This document shows, one piece after another, positions 55,198 to 64,000 of a stretch of 64,000 nucleotides of DNA (position 1 is its first letter; the number at the start of each line of letters is the position of its first letter). Below the pieces are notes generated by a model. The model saw nothing but the letters and a program-made list of their open reading frames with translations. It was not told where the DNA came from and ran no database searches. The position numbers and the translations under genes are program-made. This DNA comes from JAWLBM01 sp041687675 (lineage in GTDB: Bacteria > Pseudomonadota > Alphaproteobacteria > Rhizobiales > Pleomorphomonadaceae), in NCBI GenBank assembly GCA_041687675.1, contig JAWLBM010000015.1, positions 29,697 to 93,696 of the forward strand, read 5' to 3'.

Positions 55198-56883
55198 ATG
55201 ACGCACATGACCACCGCACTGAAGCGCGACGCCGCCATCGACTGCGGCTGGGGCTGCCTGCTGTTCGGCCAGACCTTCGACCAGCCGGAGCACCTCGCCG
55301 AGATGATGCGCGAGGAGGGGCCGGAGCGGCGCGACGTGGCGATCTACGTGCAGGATCCGCACGTGGCGCTGGCGCTCGCCCCGCACGAGATGTTCCTCGA
55401 CCCATCGCACACCTACCGGCTCGACGTCGCCGATTACCACCGCTCGGACCGCCCGACCTTCGGCTTCTCGATCCGGCCGATCCTCGCGCCGGACGACGTC
55501 GACCCGGTGAACCGGATCTACGCCGCCCGCCACATGGTGCCGATCCGGCCGGACTGGTTCGAGGGCGACTTCCGCGACCACGGGATCGAGATCTTCGTCG
55601 CCGAGGACGAGGGGAGCGGCGACGTGATCGGCACGGTGATGTCGATCGACCACTCCGCCGCCTTCGGCGACCCGGAGCACGGCTCCTCCTTCTGGTGCCT
55701 CGCCGTCGACCCGCAGGCGGCCCACCCCGGCATCGGCGAGGCGCTGGTGCGCACGGCGATCGAGCACCTCGCCGCCGGCGGGGCGCGCACGGTGGACCTC
55801 ACCGTGCTGCACGACAACGCGCAGGCCATCGCGCTCTACGACAAGCTCGGCTTCCGGCGCGTGCCCTTCTTCACCATGAAGCGGAAGAACCCGATCAACG
55901 AGCGGCTGTTCACCGGCCCGTCGCCGGACGAGACGCTGAACCCCTACGCCCGCATCATCGTCGACGAAGCGCGCCGGCGCGGCATCGACGTCAAGGTGAC
56001 GGACGCCGAGGGCGGCTTCTTCCGCCTCTCCTATGGCGGCCGCTCGATCCACTGCCGCGAGAGCCTGAGCGAACTCACCTCTGGCGTCGCCGTCAGCATC
56101 TGCGACGACAAGGCGGTGACGCGCCGGATCGTCGAGGCCGCCGGCGTGCGCGTGCCGACGCAGATCGACGCCCGCGACATGGAGAAGGTCTCCGAGTTCC
56201 TCACCGAGCACGGCAGCGTGGTGGTGAAGCCCGCCCGCGGCGAGCAGGGCCGCGGCGTCGCCGTCGGCCTCGACACGCTGGAGCAGGTGAAGGCCGCCGT
56301 GGAGACGGCCCGCAACTTCTCCGACCGGGTGCTGATCGAGGAGCGGGTGGAGGGGGAGGACCTTCGCCTCGTCATCATCGGCTTCCGGCTCGTCGCCGCC
56401 GCGGTGCGCCGTCCCGCGCGGGTGACCGCGGACGGCAAGGGCACGCTGCGCGACCTCATCCGGGTGCAGAGCCGCCGCCGCTCGGCGGCGACGGGCGGGG
56501 AGTCCACCATCCCGCTCGACGAGGAGACGGTGCGCTGCGTCGCCGCGGCCGGCTTCGGCCTCGACGACGTGCCGCCCGAGGGCGCCGAGATCACCGTCCG
56601 GCGCACCGCCAACCTGCACACCGGCGGCACCATCCACGACGTCACCGACGAGGTGCATCCCCGCCTGGTCGAGGCGGCCATCCGGGCGGCGCGGGCGATC
56701 GACATTCCCGTCGTCGGCATCGACTTCATGGTGCGATCGCCGCGCCATCCGGACTATGCCTTCATCGAGGCGAACGAGCGGCCGGGCCTTGCCAACCACG
56801 AGCCGCAGCCGACCGCCGAGCGCTTCGTCGACCTTCTCTTCCCGACGTCGGTGCCCGCCGCGGTGCGCCAGGCGATGCTCTGA
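55198..56883 (+). CDS. ngg: N-acetylglutaminylglutamine synthetase (GNAT-ATP-grasp fusion)
   Basis: A 561-residue two-domain protein. The N-terminal part has a GNAT domain (about 100-250; CLAVDPQAAHPGIGEALVRTA, then LHDNAQAIALYDKLGFRRVP) and the C-terminal part an ATP-grasp ligase (SICDDKAVTRRIVEAAGV, VVVKPARGEQGRGVAVG, FIEANERPGLANHEPQP). It is the acetyl-/peptide-forming enzyme of the NAGGN pathway: acetylation and Gln-Gln joining. It follows asnO by 5 bp. ATGs at 55198 and 55207 are both possible; neither has a clear site apart from GGGATGA. Confidence 0.9.
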   Translation: MTHMTTALKRDAAIDCGWGCLLFGQTFDQPEHLAEMMREEGPERRDVAIYVQDPHVALALAPHEMFLDPSHTYRLDVADYHRSDRPTFGFSIRPILAPDDVDPVNRIYAARHMVPIRPDWFEGDFRDHGIEIFVAEDEGSGDVIGTVMSIDHSAAFGDPEHGSSFWCLAVDPQAAHPGIGEALVRTAIEHLAAGGARTVDLTVLHDNAQAIALYDKLGFRRVPFFTMKRKNPINERLFTGPSPDETLNPYARIIVDEARRRGIDVKVTDAEGGFFRLSYGGRSIHCRESLSELTSGVAVSICDDKAVTRRIVEAAGVRVPTQIDARDMEKVSEFLTEHGSVVVKPARGEQGRGVAVGLDTLEQVKAAVETARNFSDRVLIEERVEGEDLRLVIIGFRLVAAAVRRPARVTADGKGTLRDLIRVQSRRRSAATGGESTIPLDEETVRCVAAAGFGLDDVPPEGAEITVRRTANLHTGGTIHDVTDEVHPRLVEAAIRAARAIDIPVVGIDFMVRSPRHPDYAFIEANERPGLANHEPQPTAERFVDLLFPTSVPAAVRQAML

Positions 56884-56897
56884 CCGGGGGACCCAGG

Positions 56898-58085
56898 ATG
56901 TCGCGGCTCGCGATCGACACCGACTACCTTGCCCACCGGCTGGAACACCTGCTCGCGACGCCGAGCCCCACCGGCTACACCGACACCATCGTCCGGGAAA
57001 CCTATGCGGAGCTGGAGCGTCTCGGCCTTTCGCCGGCGCTGACGCGGCGCGGCGCGCTCCGCGCCGTGCTCGAGGGCGAGGACCGGCGGCCGGCGCGGGC
57101 GATCGTCTCGCACCTCGACACCCTCGGCGCGCAGGTGAAGCGGCTGAAGGAGAACGGGCGGCTGGAGCTGGTGCCGATCGGCACCTGGTCGGCCCGCTTC
57201 GCCGAGGGCGCGCGGGTGACGGTGTTCACCGAGCACGGCTACCTGCGCGGCACCATCCTGCCGCTGAAGGCGTCCGGGCACATATTCGACTCCGAGGTGG
57301 ACCAGCTGCCGGTCGGCTGGAGCCATGTCGAGCTGAGGATCGACGCCCGCGCCTCCTCGGTGGCCGACCTCGTCCGCATCGGCGTCGAGGTCGGCGACAC
57401 GGTCGCCGTCGATCCCCAGCCGGAATTCCTGCCGAACGGCTACATCGTCTCCCGCCACCTCGACGACAAGGCGGGGGCGGCACTGATGCTGGCCTCGCTG
57501 AAGGCGCTGGTCGCAGATGGACGGCGGCCGCCGGTGGACGTGCACTTCATCTTCACCATCGCGGAGGAGGTCGGCGTCGGCGCGTCCTCGGCGCTGCCGG
57601 AGGAGGTGGCGGCCGTCGTCGCCGTCGACAACGGCACCGTCGGGCCGGGACAGAACTCGTCCGAGTTCGGCGTCACCCTCGCCATGGCCGACCAGACCGG
57701 CCCCTTCGACTACCACCTGACCCGCGCCCTCGCCCGCATCTGCCGCGAGGAGGACATCCGCTGCCAGCGCGACGTGTTCCGCTACTACCGCTCCGACGCC
57801 GCCGCGGCCCTGGTAGCCGGCCACGACGTGCGCAACGCGCTCGTCACCTTCGGGGTCGACGCCTCGCACGGCTACGAGCGGACCCATATGCACGCGCTGA
57901 GATCGGTGGCCGAACTCGTCACCGCCTTCGCGCTGAGCCCGGTCGAGTACCCGCGCGACGCCAAGGACACCGCCCACGGCATCTACGGCTTCCCGCACCA
58001 GCCGATGCCGGAGGAGATGGCCGAAGGGCCGGCCGAGCCGACGCGCGAGGACGAGGGCGATCCGCCCGCCGGGGAACGTTCCTGA
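56898..58085 (+). CDS. Osmolyte-cluster peptidase, M42 family
   Basis: A 395-residue metallopeptidase-like protein of the type found as third member of the NAGGN trio. Metal-ligand motifs are AIVSHLDTLGAQV, SRHLDDKAGAALML, TIAEEVGVGASSAL, VVAVDNGTVGPG and the C-terminal DASHGYERTHMHAL. It may degrade NAGGN or its precursor when osmotic stress ends; that role is inferred from gene linkage. It follows ngg by 14 bp. A C-terminal tail of about 25 residues is rich in Glu/Pro. A possible operon continues 113 bp later into an ABC transporter. Confidence 0.88.
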   Translation: MSRLAIDTDYLAHRLEHLLATPSPTGYTDTIVRETYAELERLGLSPALTRRGALRAVLEGEDRRPARAIVSHLDTLGAQVKRLKENGRLELVPIGTWSARFAEGARVTVFTEHGYLRGTILPLKASGHIFDSEVDQLPVGWSHVELRIDARASSVADLVRIGVEVGDTVAVDPQPEFLPNGYIVSRHLDDKAGAALMLASLKALVADGRRPPVDVHFIFTIAEEVGVGASSALPEEVAAVVAVDNGTVGPGQNSSEFGVTLAMADQTGPFDYHLTRALARICREEDIRCQRDVFRYYRSDAAAALVAGHDVRNALVTFGVDASHGYERTHMHALRSVAELVTAFALSPVEYPRDAKDTAHGIYGFPHQPMPEEMAEGPAEPTREDEGDPPAGERS

Positions 58086-58198
58086 CCAACATGCGTTGGT
58101 TTCGACGTCGACGTCTGCCCGCCGCCAAGGCGGGCGCCCCCTTCCCGCCGCGGCCGCCACGGTCCGGCAGACCGAGCCTCGAGAAGGAGGAAAACCCC

Positions 58199-59767
58199 AT
58201 GACGCCCACCCGATCCGCCCTGGCCGGCCTCCTCGTCGCCACCGCCCTGGTGCTCCCCGGCCCGGCCTTCGCCCAGGACATCCCGAGCGACGTGCTGGTG
58301 GTGGGGCAGATCGCGGAGCCCGCCTCGCTCGACCCGGGCGTCAGCACCGCCAGCAACGACTTCCGCATCCTCGTCAACATCTACGAGGGGCTGGTGCGCT
58401 ACATGCCGGGCACGCTGGAGGTGGAGCCGGCGCTTGCCACCGACTGGACGATCTCCGACGACGGGCTCACCTACACCTTTAACCTCCGCGAGGGGGTCAC
58501 CTTCCACGACGGCACCCCCTTCGACGCCGAGGCCGTGAAGTTCAACTTCGACCGCCTGCTCGACGAGGAGCACCCGGCCGCCGACACCGGACCCTTCCCG
58601 CTCGCCTTCTTCTTCTCGGCGATCGACCGGGTGGAGGTGGTGGACCCGATGACCGTGCGGATCGTGCTCTCCGAGCCCTTCGCGCCCTTCCTCTCCAACC
58701 TCGCCTACCCGACCGGCCTCATCGTCTCGCCCGCCGCGGTGATGGAGCGGGGCCAGGAGTTCGGCCGCAATCCCGCCGGCACCGGGCCCTTCCGCTTCGC
58801 CGCGTGGGAGGCGGGCCGGCAGGTCACCATCGAGCGCCACGACGCCTACTGGGGGGATCCGGCCGAACTGCAGGCCGTCGTGTTCCGCCCGATCACCGAC
58901 GCCAACACCCGCGCCGCCGAGATGCTGTCCGGCGGCCTCGACGTGATGGTCGAGGTGCCGCCCGACGCCCTCTCCCAGTTCCGCGACAGCGAGGACTTCG
59001 AGGTCTACGAGCAGACCGGGCCGCACCTCTGGTTCGTGATCCTCAACACGCGGTCCGGCCCGCTCGCGGACAAGCGCGTCCGCCAGGCGGTCAACTACGC
59101 CATCGACAAGGACGCGATCGCCAACGACATCCTGCAGGGCACCGCGACGCCGGCGAAGGGCGTCATCGCCCCCGCCTTCGGCTGGGCCCACGACCCCTCG
59201 CTCGAGGGCTACCCGCATGACCCGGAGAAGGCGCGCGAACTTCTCGCCGAGGCCGGCGCGGAGGGCGCAAGCCTCACCTTCTACGTGGCCGAGGGCGGCT
59301 CCGGCATGCTCGACCCGGTGGCCATGGGCACCGCGATCCAGGCCGACCTCGAGGAGGTCGGGCTCGACGTCGAGATCGAGACCTACGAGTGGAACACCTT
59401 CCTCGCCAACGTGAACCCGGGCCTCGAGGGCAAGGCGGACATGGCCGAGATGGCCTGGATGACCAACGACCCGGACACCCTGCCCTTCCTGACGCTCCGC
59501 ACCGAGGCGATGCCGGAGAGCGGCGGCTTCAACTCCGGCTACTACTCCAACCCGGAGGTCGACCGCCTGCTCGAGGAGGCGCGCCGGACCACCGACCAGC
59601 AGCGCCGGGCCGAACTCTACCGCGAGGCGGAGCGCATCATCGTCGAGGACGCCCCCTGGGCCTTCGTCGCCCACTGGAAGCAGAACGCGGTGACCACCGA
59701 CGCGGTGCAGGGCTTCGAGCTGCAGCCCTCCTTCTTCCTGCTGCTCGACGACGTCTCGAAGGAGTGA
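58199..59767 (+). CDS. Peptide-type ABC transporter substrate-binding protein (SBP_bac_5)
   Basis: A 522-residue periplasmic protein with a signal peptide (LAGLLVATALVLPGPAFAQ). Family-5 features are EPASLDPGVSTASNDFRILVNIYEGL, TFHDGTPFDAEAVKFNFDRLLD, ATGTGPFRFAAWEAG-like GTGPFRFAAW and LADKRVRQAVNYAIDKDAI. Ligand is probably a di- or oligopeptide or related compound; it cannot be read from sequence. It lies 113 bp after the osmolyte peptidase and 7 bp before a permease gene. The site AAGGAGG is strong. Confidence 0.93.
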   Translation: MTPTRSALAGLLVATALVLPGPAFAQDIPSDVLVVGQIAEPASLDPGVSTASNDFRILVNIYEGLVRYMPGTLEVEPALATDWTISDDGLTYTFNLREGVTFHDGTPFDAEAVKFNFDRLLDEEHPAADTGPFPLAFFFSAIDRVEVVDPMTVRIVLSEPFAPFLSNLAYPTGLIVSPAAVMERGQEFGRNPAGTGPFRFAAWEAGRQVTIERHDAYWGDPAELQAVVFRPITDANTRAAEMLSGGLDVMVEVPPDALSQFRDSEDFEVYEQTGPHLWFVILNTRSGPLADKRVRQAVNYAIDKDAIANDILQGTATPAKGVIAPAFGWAHDPSLEGYPHDPEKARELLAEAGAEGASLTFYVAEGGSGMLDPVAMGTAIQADLEEVGLDVEIETYEWNTFLANVNPGLEGKADMAEMAWMTNDPDTLPFLTLRTEAMPESGGFNSGYYSNPEVDRLLEEARRTTDQQRRAELYREAERIIVEDAPWAFVAHWKQNAVTTDAVQGFELQPSFFLLLDDVSKE

Positions 59768-59774
59768 GGGCGCC

Positions 59775-60718
<944 letters not shown>

Positions 60719-60722
<4 letters not shown>

Positions 60723-62473
60723 GCGCGGCCGGGCAACTCCTCCGGCGCATCCTGCGAAACCGCCTCGCCGCCGTCGGCCTCGTGCTGATATCGGCGATCG
60801 TCCTCGTCGCGCTGATGGCGCCGCTGCTGCCGCTGGCCGACCCGAACGCCACCGAGCCGTCCAACCGGCTGAAGCCTCCCTTCTCCGAGGGGGCGATCCT
60901 CGGCACCGACGCGCTCGGCCGCGACATCCTCTCGCGCCTCGTCTGGGGCACCCGGCTCAGCCTTGCCGTCGGGGTGTCGGCCTCGCTGCTCGCCGCCCTG
61001 GTCGGCTCGGCGATCGGCCTCGTCGCCGGACACTTCGGCGGGCGGACCGACATGGTCCTGATGCGCGGCATCGACACGCTGATGGCCTTCCCCTACCTGC
61101 TGCTGGCGCTTGCCATCGTCGCCGTGCTCGGCCCGGGCCTCCTCAACGCGCTCTACGCGGTGGTCGTGGTCAACATCCCCTTCTTCGCCCGCAACGTTCG
61201 CGGCGTCGCGGCCTCCCTGCGCCACCGCGAGTTCGTCGACGCCGCCCGCCTGTCCGGCATGGGCGAGACGCGCGTGCTCCTCTCCGAGGTGCTGCCCAAC
61301 GTGATGCCGGTCATCGTCATCACCCTCTCGACCACGGTCGGCTGGATGATCCTCGAGACCGCCGGCCTCTCCTTCCTCGGGCTCGGCTCGCAGCCGCCGC
61401 AGGCCGACCTCGGCTCGATGCTCGGCGACGGGCGCAAGGTGCTGATCAACGCTCCGCACGTCGCCGCCATGCCCGGCCTGGTCGTGTTCCTCGTGGTGAT
61501 GAGCCTCAATCTCCTCGGCGACGGCGTGCGCGACGCCATCGACCCGCGGCTCGCCTCCGGCATCCCGGGACGGCCGAGCGCGGCGACGCGCGTGGAGCGC
61601 GCGGCCGGCCGCGCCGCCGCCGCGCCGCAGCCCGGTACCGGGGCGCTCCTCGACGTGAGCGGCCTCGTCACGGCCTTCGAGACGCCGAAGGGGCTGGTGG
61701 ACGCGGTGAAGGGCGTGTCGCTCGAGGTGGCGCCCGGCGAATGCCTCGGCATCATCGGCGAGAGCGGTTCGGGCAAGTCGGTCACCGCCATGTCGATCGC
61801 CCGGCTGGTCGCCTCGCCGCCGGGCGTGATCCGGGCGGGACGGGTGGCGTTCGACGGCGACGATCTCACGGCCCTTTCCCCGGCGGGCCTCCGGGCGCTG
61901 CGCGGGCGACGCATCGCCTATGTGTTCCAGGATCCGCTCACCACCCTGCACCCGCTCATGCGGATCGGCGACCAGGTGGCCGAGGCGATCCGGGTCCACC
62001 GCCGCCTCTCCCGCCGGGCGGCGCGCGCGGAGGTGGCCCGCCTGTTCGCGGCCGTGAAGCTGCCGGAGCCGGATGAGATCCTCGCCGCCTACCCGCACGA
62101 GATCTCCGGCGGCCAGCGCCAGCGCGTCTCGATCGCCATGGCGCTCGCCAACGACCCGGACCTCATCGTCGCCGACGAGCCGACCACGGCCCTCGACGTG
62201 ACCGTGCAGGCCGGGGTGCTCGACCTCTTCGAGGAGCTTCGCCGCGAGCGTCGGCTGGCGCTTCTCTTCATCAGCCACGACTTCGGCGTGATCGCGCGGA
62301 TCGCCGACCGGGTGGCGGTGATGCTGGAGGGCCGGATCGTCGAGGAGGGCACCGCCCGCGAGGTGCTGGCCCGGCCGCAGCACCCCTATACGCGACGGCT
62401 CATCGCCGCCGTCCCGGTGCTCGGCCGCGCCCGCGAGATCCTGTCCGTTCCCGCCTCCGAGGCCCGCGCATGA
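60719..62473 (+). CDS. Fused DppC-type permease and DppD-type ATPase
   Basis: A 584-residue fusion. Residues 1-283 are a DppC-type permease (LAAVGLVLISAIVLVALMAP; LGTDALGRDILSRLVWGTR; EAA loop EFVDAARLSGMGETRVLLSE; AGLSFLGLGSQPP). After an Ala/Pro-rich linker (about 284-310), residues 310-584 are an ATP-binding domain with Walker A GESGSGKS (347-354), signature ISGGQRQRVSIAMAL, Walker B LIVADEPTTALD and oligopeptide-type C-terminal region HPYTRRLIAAVP. The frame is open throughout, with no sign of frameshift. It overlaps the previous gene by 4 bp and the next by 4 bp. Confidence 0.92.
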
Positions 62474-63261
62474 CTCCGGCCGTCTCCGTCCGCGATCTCG
62501 TCAAGACCTGGGGCGGCGGCCGCGGCTGGCTGGGCGTCCCGCGCCGCACGGTCCACGCCCTGAAGGGCGTCTCGCTCGACGTGGCCGCCGGCGAGACGCT
62601 GGGGATCGTCGGCGAATCCGGCTGCGGCAAGACCACGCTCGCCCGCTGCCTGGTCGGCCTGGTCCGGCCGACCTCCGGCGAGATCCGGATCGGGGGCCGC
62701 CCGCTGGCCGATCTCACCGCCTCGGGCCCGCGCGCGCTCGGATCCACGGTGCAATACGTCTTCCAGGACCCGTCCTCGTCGCTGAACCCGCGCAAGACGA
62801 TCCGCCAGGTCCTCTCCGTGCCGCTCAAACTGCTCGAGAGGACGCCGCCGGCCGAGCGCGGCGAGCGGCTCGCGCGGCTGATGCGGTCGGTCGACCTCGA
62901 CCCCGCTTTCCTCGATCGCTACCCGCACGAGGTGTCCGGCGGCCAGGCCCAGCGCATCGCCATCGCGCGGGCGCTCGCCGCCGGCGCCCGGGTGATCGTC
63001 CTCGACGAGCCCGTCTCCGCCCTCGACGTCTCGGTGCAGGCGCAGGTCCTGTGCCTCCTCGCGGACCTTCGCGCGCGGCACGGCCTGACCTACCTCTTCA
63101 TCAGCCACGACCTCGCGGTGGTGGAGGCGATCGCCGACCGGGTGGTGGTGATGTCGGCCGGCGAGGTCGTCGAGGAGGGGCCGCCGGACCGCCTCTTTAG
63201 GGATCCGCGGCACCCCTACACGCGAAAGCTGGTCGCCTCGGTGCCGGTACCCGCCGCCTGA
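62470..63261 (+). CDS. ABC transporter ATP-binding protein, DppF-type
   Basis: A 263-residue ATPase. Walker A GESGCGKTTLARCL, Q-loop VFQDPSSSLNPRKTI, signature VSGGQAQRIAIARAL, Walker B VIVLDEPVSALD and switch His in FISHDLAVV are all intact, and the end HPYTRKLVASVP is the oligopeptide-transporter tail. It pairs with the ATPase half of the fusion to energise import. The ATG overlaps the previous stop (ATGA). A terminator that serves both strands follows 57 bp later. Confidence 0.94.
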   Translation: MTPAVSVRDLVKTWGGGRGWLGVPRRTVHALKGVSLDVAAGETLGIVGESGCGKTTLARCLVGLVRPTSGEIRIGGRPLADLTASGPRALGSTVQYVFQDPSSSLNPRKTIRQVLSVPLKLLERTPPAERGERLARLMRSVDLDPAFLDRYPHEVSGGQAQRIAIARALAAGARVIVLDEPVSALDVSVQAQVLCLLADLRARHGLTYLFISHDLAVVEAIADRVVVMSAGEVVEEGPPDRLFRDPRHPYTRKLVASVPVPAA

Positions 63262-63317
63262 GGGCGGTCCGCCGCCGGGGCTCGCGCTCCAACCGTGAAT
63301 CGCACCGCCGCGCCCAC

Positions 63318-63351
63318 AAAAAAACCCCGGCGGCGGACCGTCGGGGCTTTT
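63318..63351. terminator. Bidirectional terminator between dppF-type gene and tRNA-fMet
   Basis: A 5-bp core stem CCCCG/CGGGG (63325-63329 with 63342-63346) is followed by CTTTTCTG on the plus strand and by seven T residues on the minus strand. It can end both the ABC-transporter operon and the convergent tRNA transcript. Confidence 0.7.
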
Positions 63352-63359
63352 CTGTTCGG

Positions 63360-63436
<77 letters not shown>

Positions 63437-63463
63437 TCATAGCCGCCTCGCGGCGACGGGGTT

Positions 63464-63492
63464 GATATAGCGACTGTTTCCGCCGGACGTAA
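63464..63492 (-). promoter_or_regulatory. Putative promoter of the initiator tRNA gene
   Basis: On the minus strand, TTACGT (63487-63492) and TATATC (63464-63469) are 17 bp apart, 27 bp upstream of the tRNA 5' end. The -10 is a good match and the -35 weak. Confidence 0.45.
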
Positions 63493-63902
63493 CCCCCCGC
63501 GCGACATTTTTTTGACATGGCCGCCATGCGCCGGGCGGCGGACCCGGTGATCCGGGGCGCGGCAGGCTGGAACGGCCCTACGCGCTCTCCGGGCGGCACC
63601 GGCCGAACCCTCCGCATGGTGGCTGGAACGGTCGTCCGTCGCGGCGCCGGAGCACTCCGCCGCAAGCCGCGGCCCGAGCGGCCGCAGCGCTCGACCCCCG
63701 GCTTCACGGACGGGGCGGACAAACGCATCGACCGCGCCTGCCTGCAAGTCACCAGACGCCGGTCCTTGCCGCCGCCCCGACGGTTTGCGCTCGCGGACGA
63801 CCTGCCTGGAGAAGTCGGCGGGGCGAACCGGGTCCGGCGGGTTGCCGATGTCGCCCGGACGGGGATTTTCCGAGAAGGCAGGGAGGTCTCGGTCCCTCAA
63901 AC
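63493..63902. other. Non-coding stretch next to IS66 end
   Basis: No recognisable gene is seen on either strand. Open frames are GC-rich and their products match no family I know. An A/T homopolymer (ATTTTTTTGACATG at about 63507) lies near its start. The last 8 bp before the element (CCTCAAAC, 63895-63902) could be an IS66 target-site duplication. Confidence 0.4.
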
Positions 63903-64000
63903 GTAAGCGCTGTTCTCAGGCCACGCCCTCGGCCTCGTCCTTTCCGTAGGCCCACGGCAGGAGATCGTCGAGCTGGCTCTGGGGATGGCCGGCGACGATG
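63903..64000 (-). mobile_element. End of an IS66-family insertion sequence, cut by window edge
   Basis: The sequence GTAAGCGCT at 63903 matches the conserved tip of IS66-family terminal inverted repeats. The transposase coding end begins 13 bp inside. The element continues beyond the window, so size and intactness are unknown. Confidence 0.75.
63916..64000 (-). CDS. tnpC: IS66-family transposase, C-terminal fragment
   Basis: On the minus strand the last 27 codons read as IVAGHPQSQLDDLLPWAYGK followed by seven residues ending GVA and a TGA at 63916-63918. The H-P-x-S-x-x-D-x-L-L-P-W segment is the characteristic end of IS66 TnpC transposases. The rest of the gene lies outside the window. Confidence 0.75.
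   Translation of the reverse strand, partial: IVAGHPQSQLDDLLPWAYGKDEAEGVA

Overview
The window is a GC-rich chromosomal segment of an alphaproteobacterium, most likely a member of the Hyphomicrobiales (Rhizobiales). This rests on established lineage associations: a CpdR-type cell-cycle response regulator, an mmgR/suhB-type small RNA, a ROSE-type RNA thermometer before an Hsp20 gene, homospermidine synthase, a zinc-free L36, a DUF459 protein, and a TakP-type TRAP transporter. No prophage, CRISPR array or large island is visible. Two tRNAs (Val-GAC and initiator Met), one 10-N assembly gap (33364-33373) and the end of an IS66-family element (63903 to the window edge) are present.

Layout. 1-3.8 kb: a truncated TPR protein, rpmJ, a DUF3604 protein, tRNA-Val and cpdR. 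4.0-6.7 kb: a polyprenyl-phosphate sugar transferase, a LAB_N membrane protein and a GT-C transferase, resembling an envelope glycolipid-decoration module. 6.9-11.8 kb: N-formylglutamate amidohydrolase, the small RNA, a HisN-like phosphatase, a lipase-like hydrolase, a thermometer-controlled Hsp20 and threonine aldolase. 12.3-19.1 kb: gltB and gltD, separated by a DUF433/DUF5615 toxin-antitoxin pair. 19.1-25.7 kb: cell-envelope genes (DUF459, MltB-type transglycosylase, galU, an outer-membrane barrel, NfeD/QmcA). 25.8-28 kb: ornithine decarboxylase behind a long structured leader, with a GNAT. 28.3-31.1 kb: a LysR regulator, then a DUF1007/NicO nickel-cobalt exporter pair. 31.1-36.5 kb: a class I amidotransferase, TRAP transporter genes split around the gap, and a CheY-like protein.

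36.6-49.4 kb: 5'-nucleotidase, ferrochelatase, homospermidine synthase (functionally linked to the decarboxylase), a small HAHLN membrane protein, a KamA/EpmB-like radical SAM enzyme, a WD40/COG0523 metal-chaperone pair, MarR, then LacI, a D-2-hydroxyacid dehydrogenase and KDPG-type aldolase (sugar-acid catabolism), and a DUF533 protein. 49.4-52.3 kb: a soluble hybrid histidine kinase overlapping an OmpR-type regulator. 53.4-63.3 kb: the three-gene N-acetylglutaminylglutamine amide (NAGGN) osmolyte operon, followed on the same strand by a complete dipeptide-type ABC transporter in which a permease and an ATPase are fused. 63.3-64.0 kb: initiator tRNA and the IS66 end.

Most genes belong to known families. 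I see no clear wholly new multi-gene system. The points most worth a second look are the toxin-antitoxin pair inside the glt locus, a repeat-rich proline tail on a TRAP permease, the NAGGN-transporter linkage, a DUF459 protein lacking its catalytic serine, and several RNA regulators.
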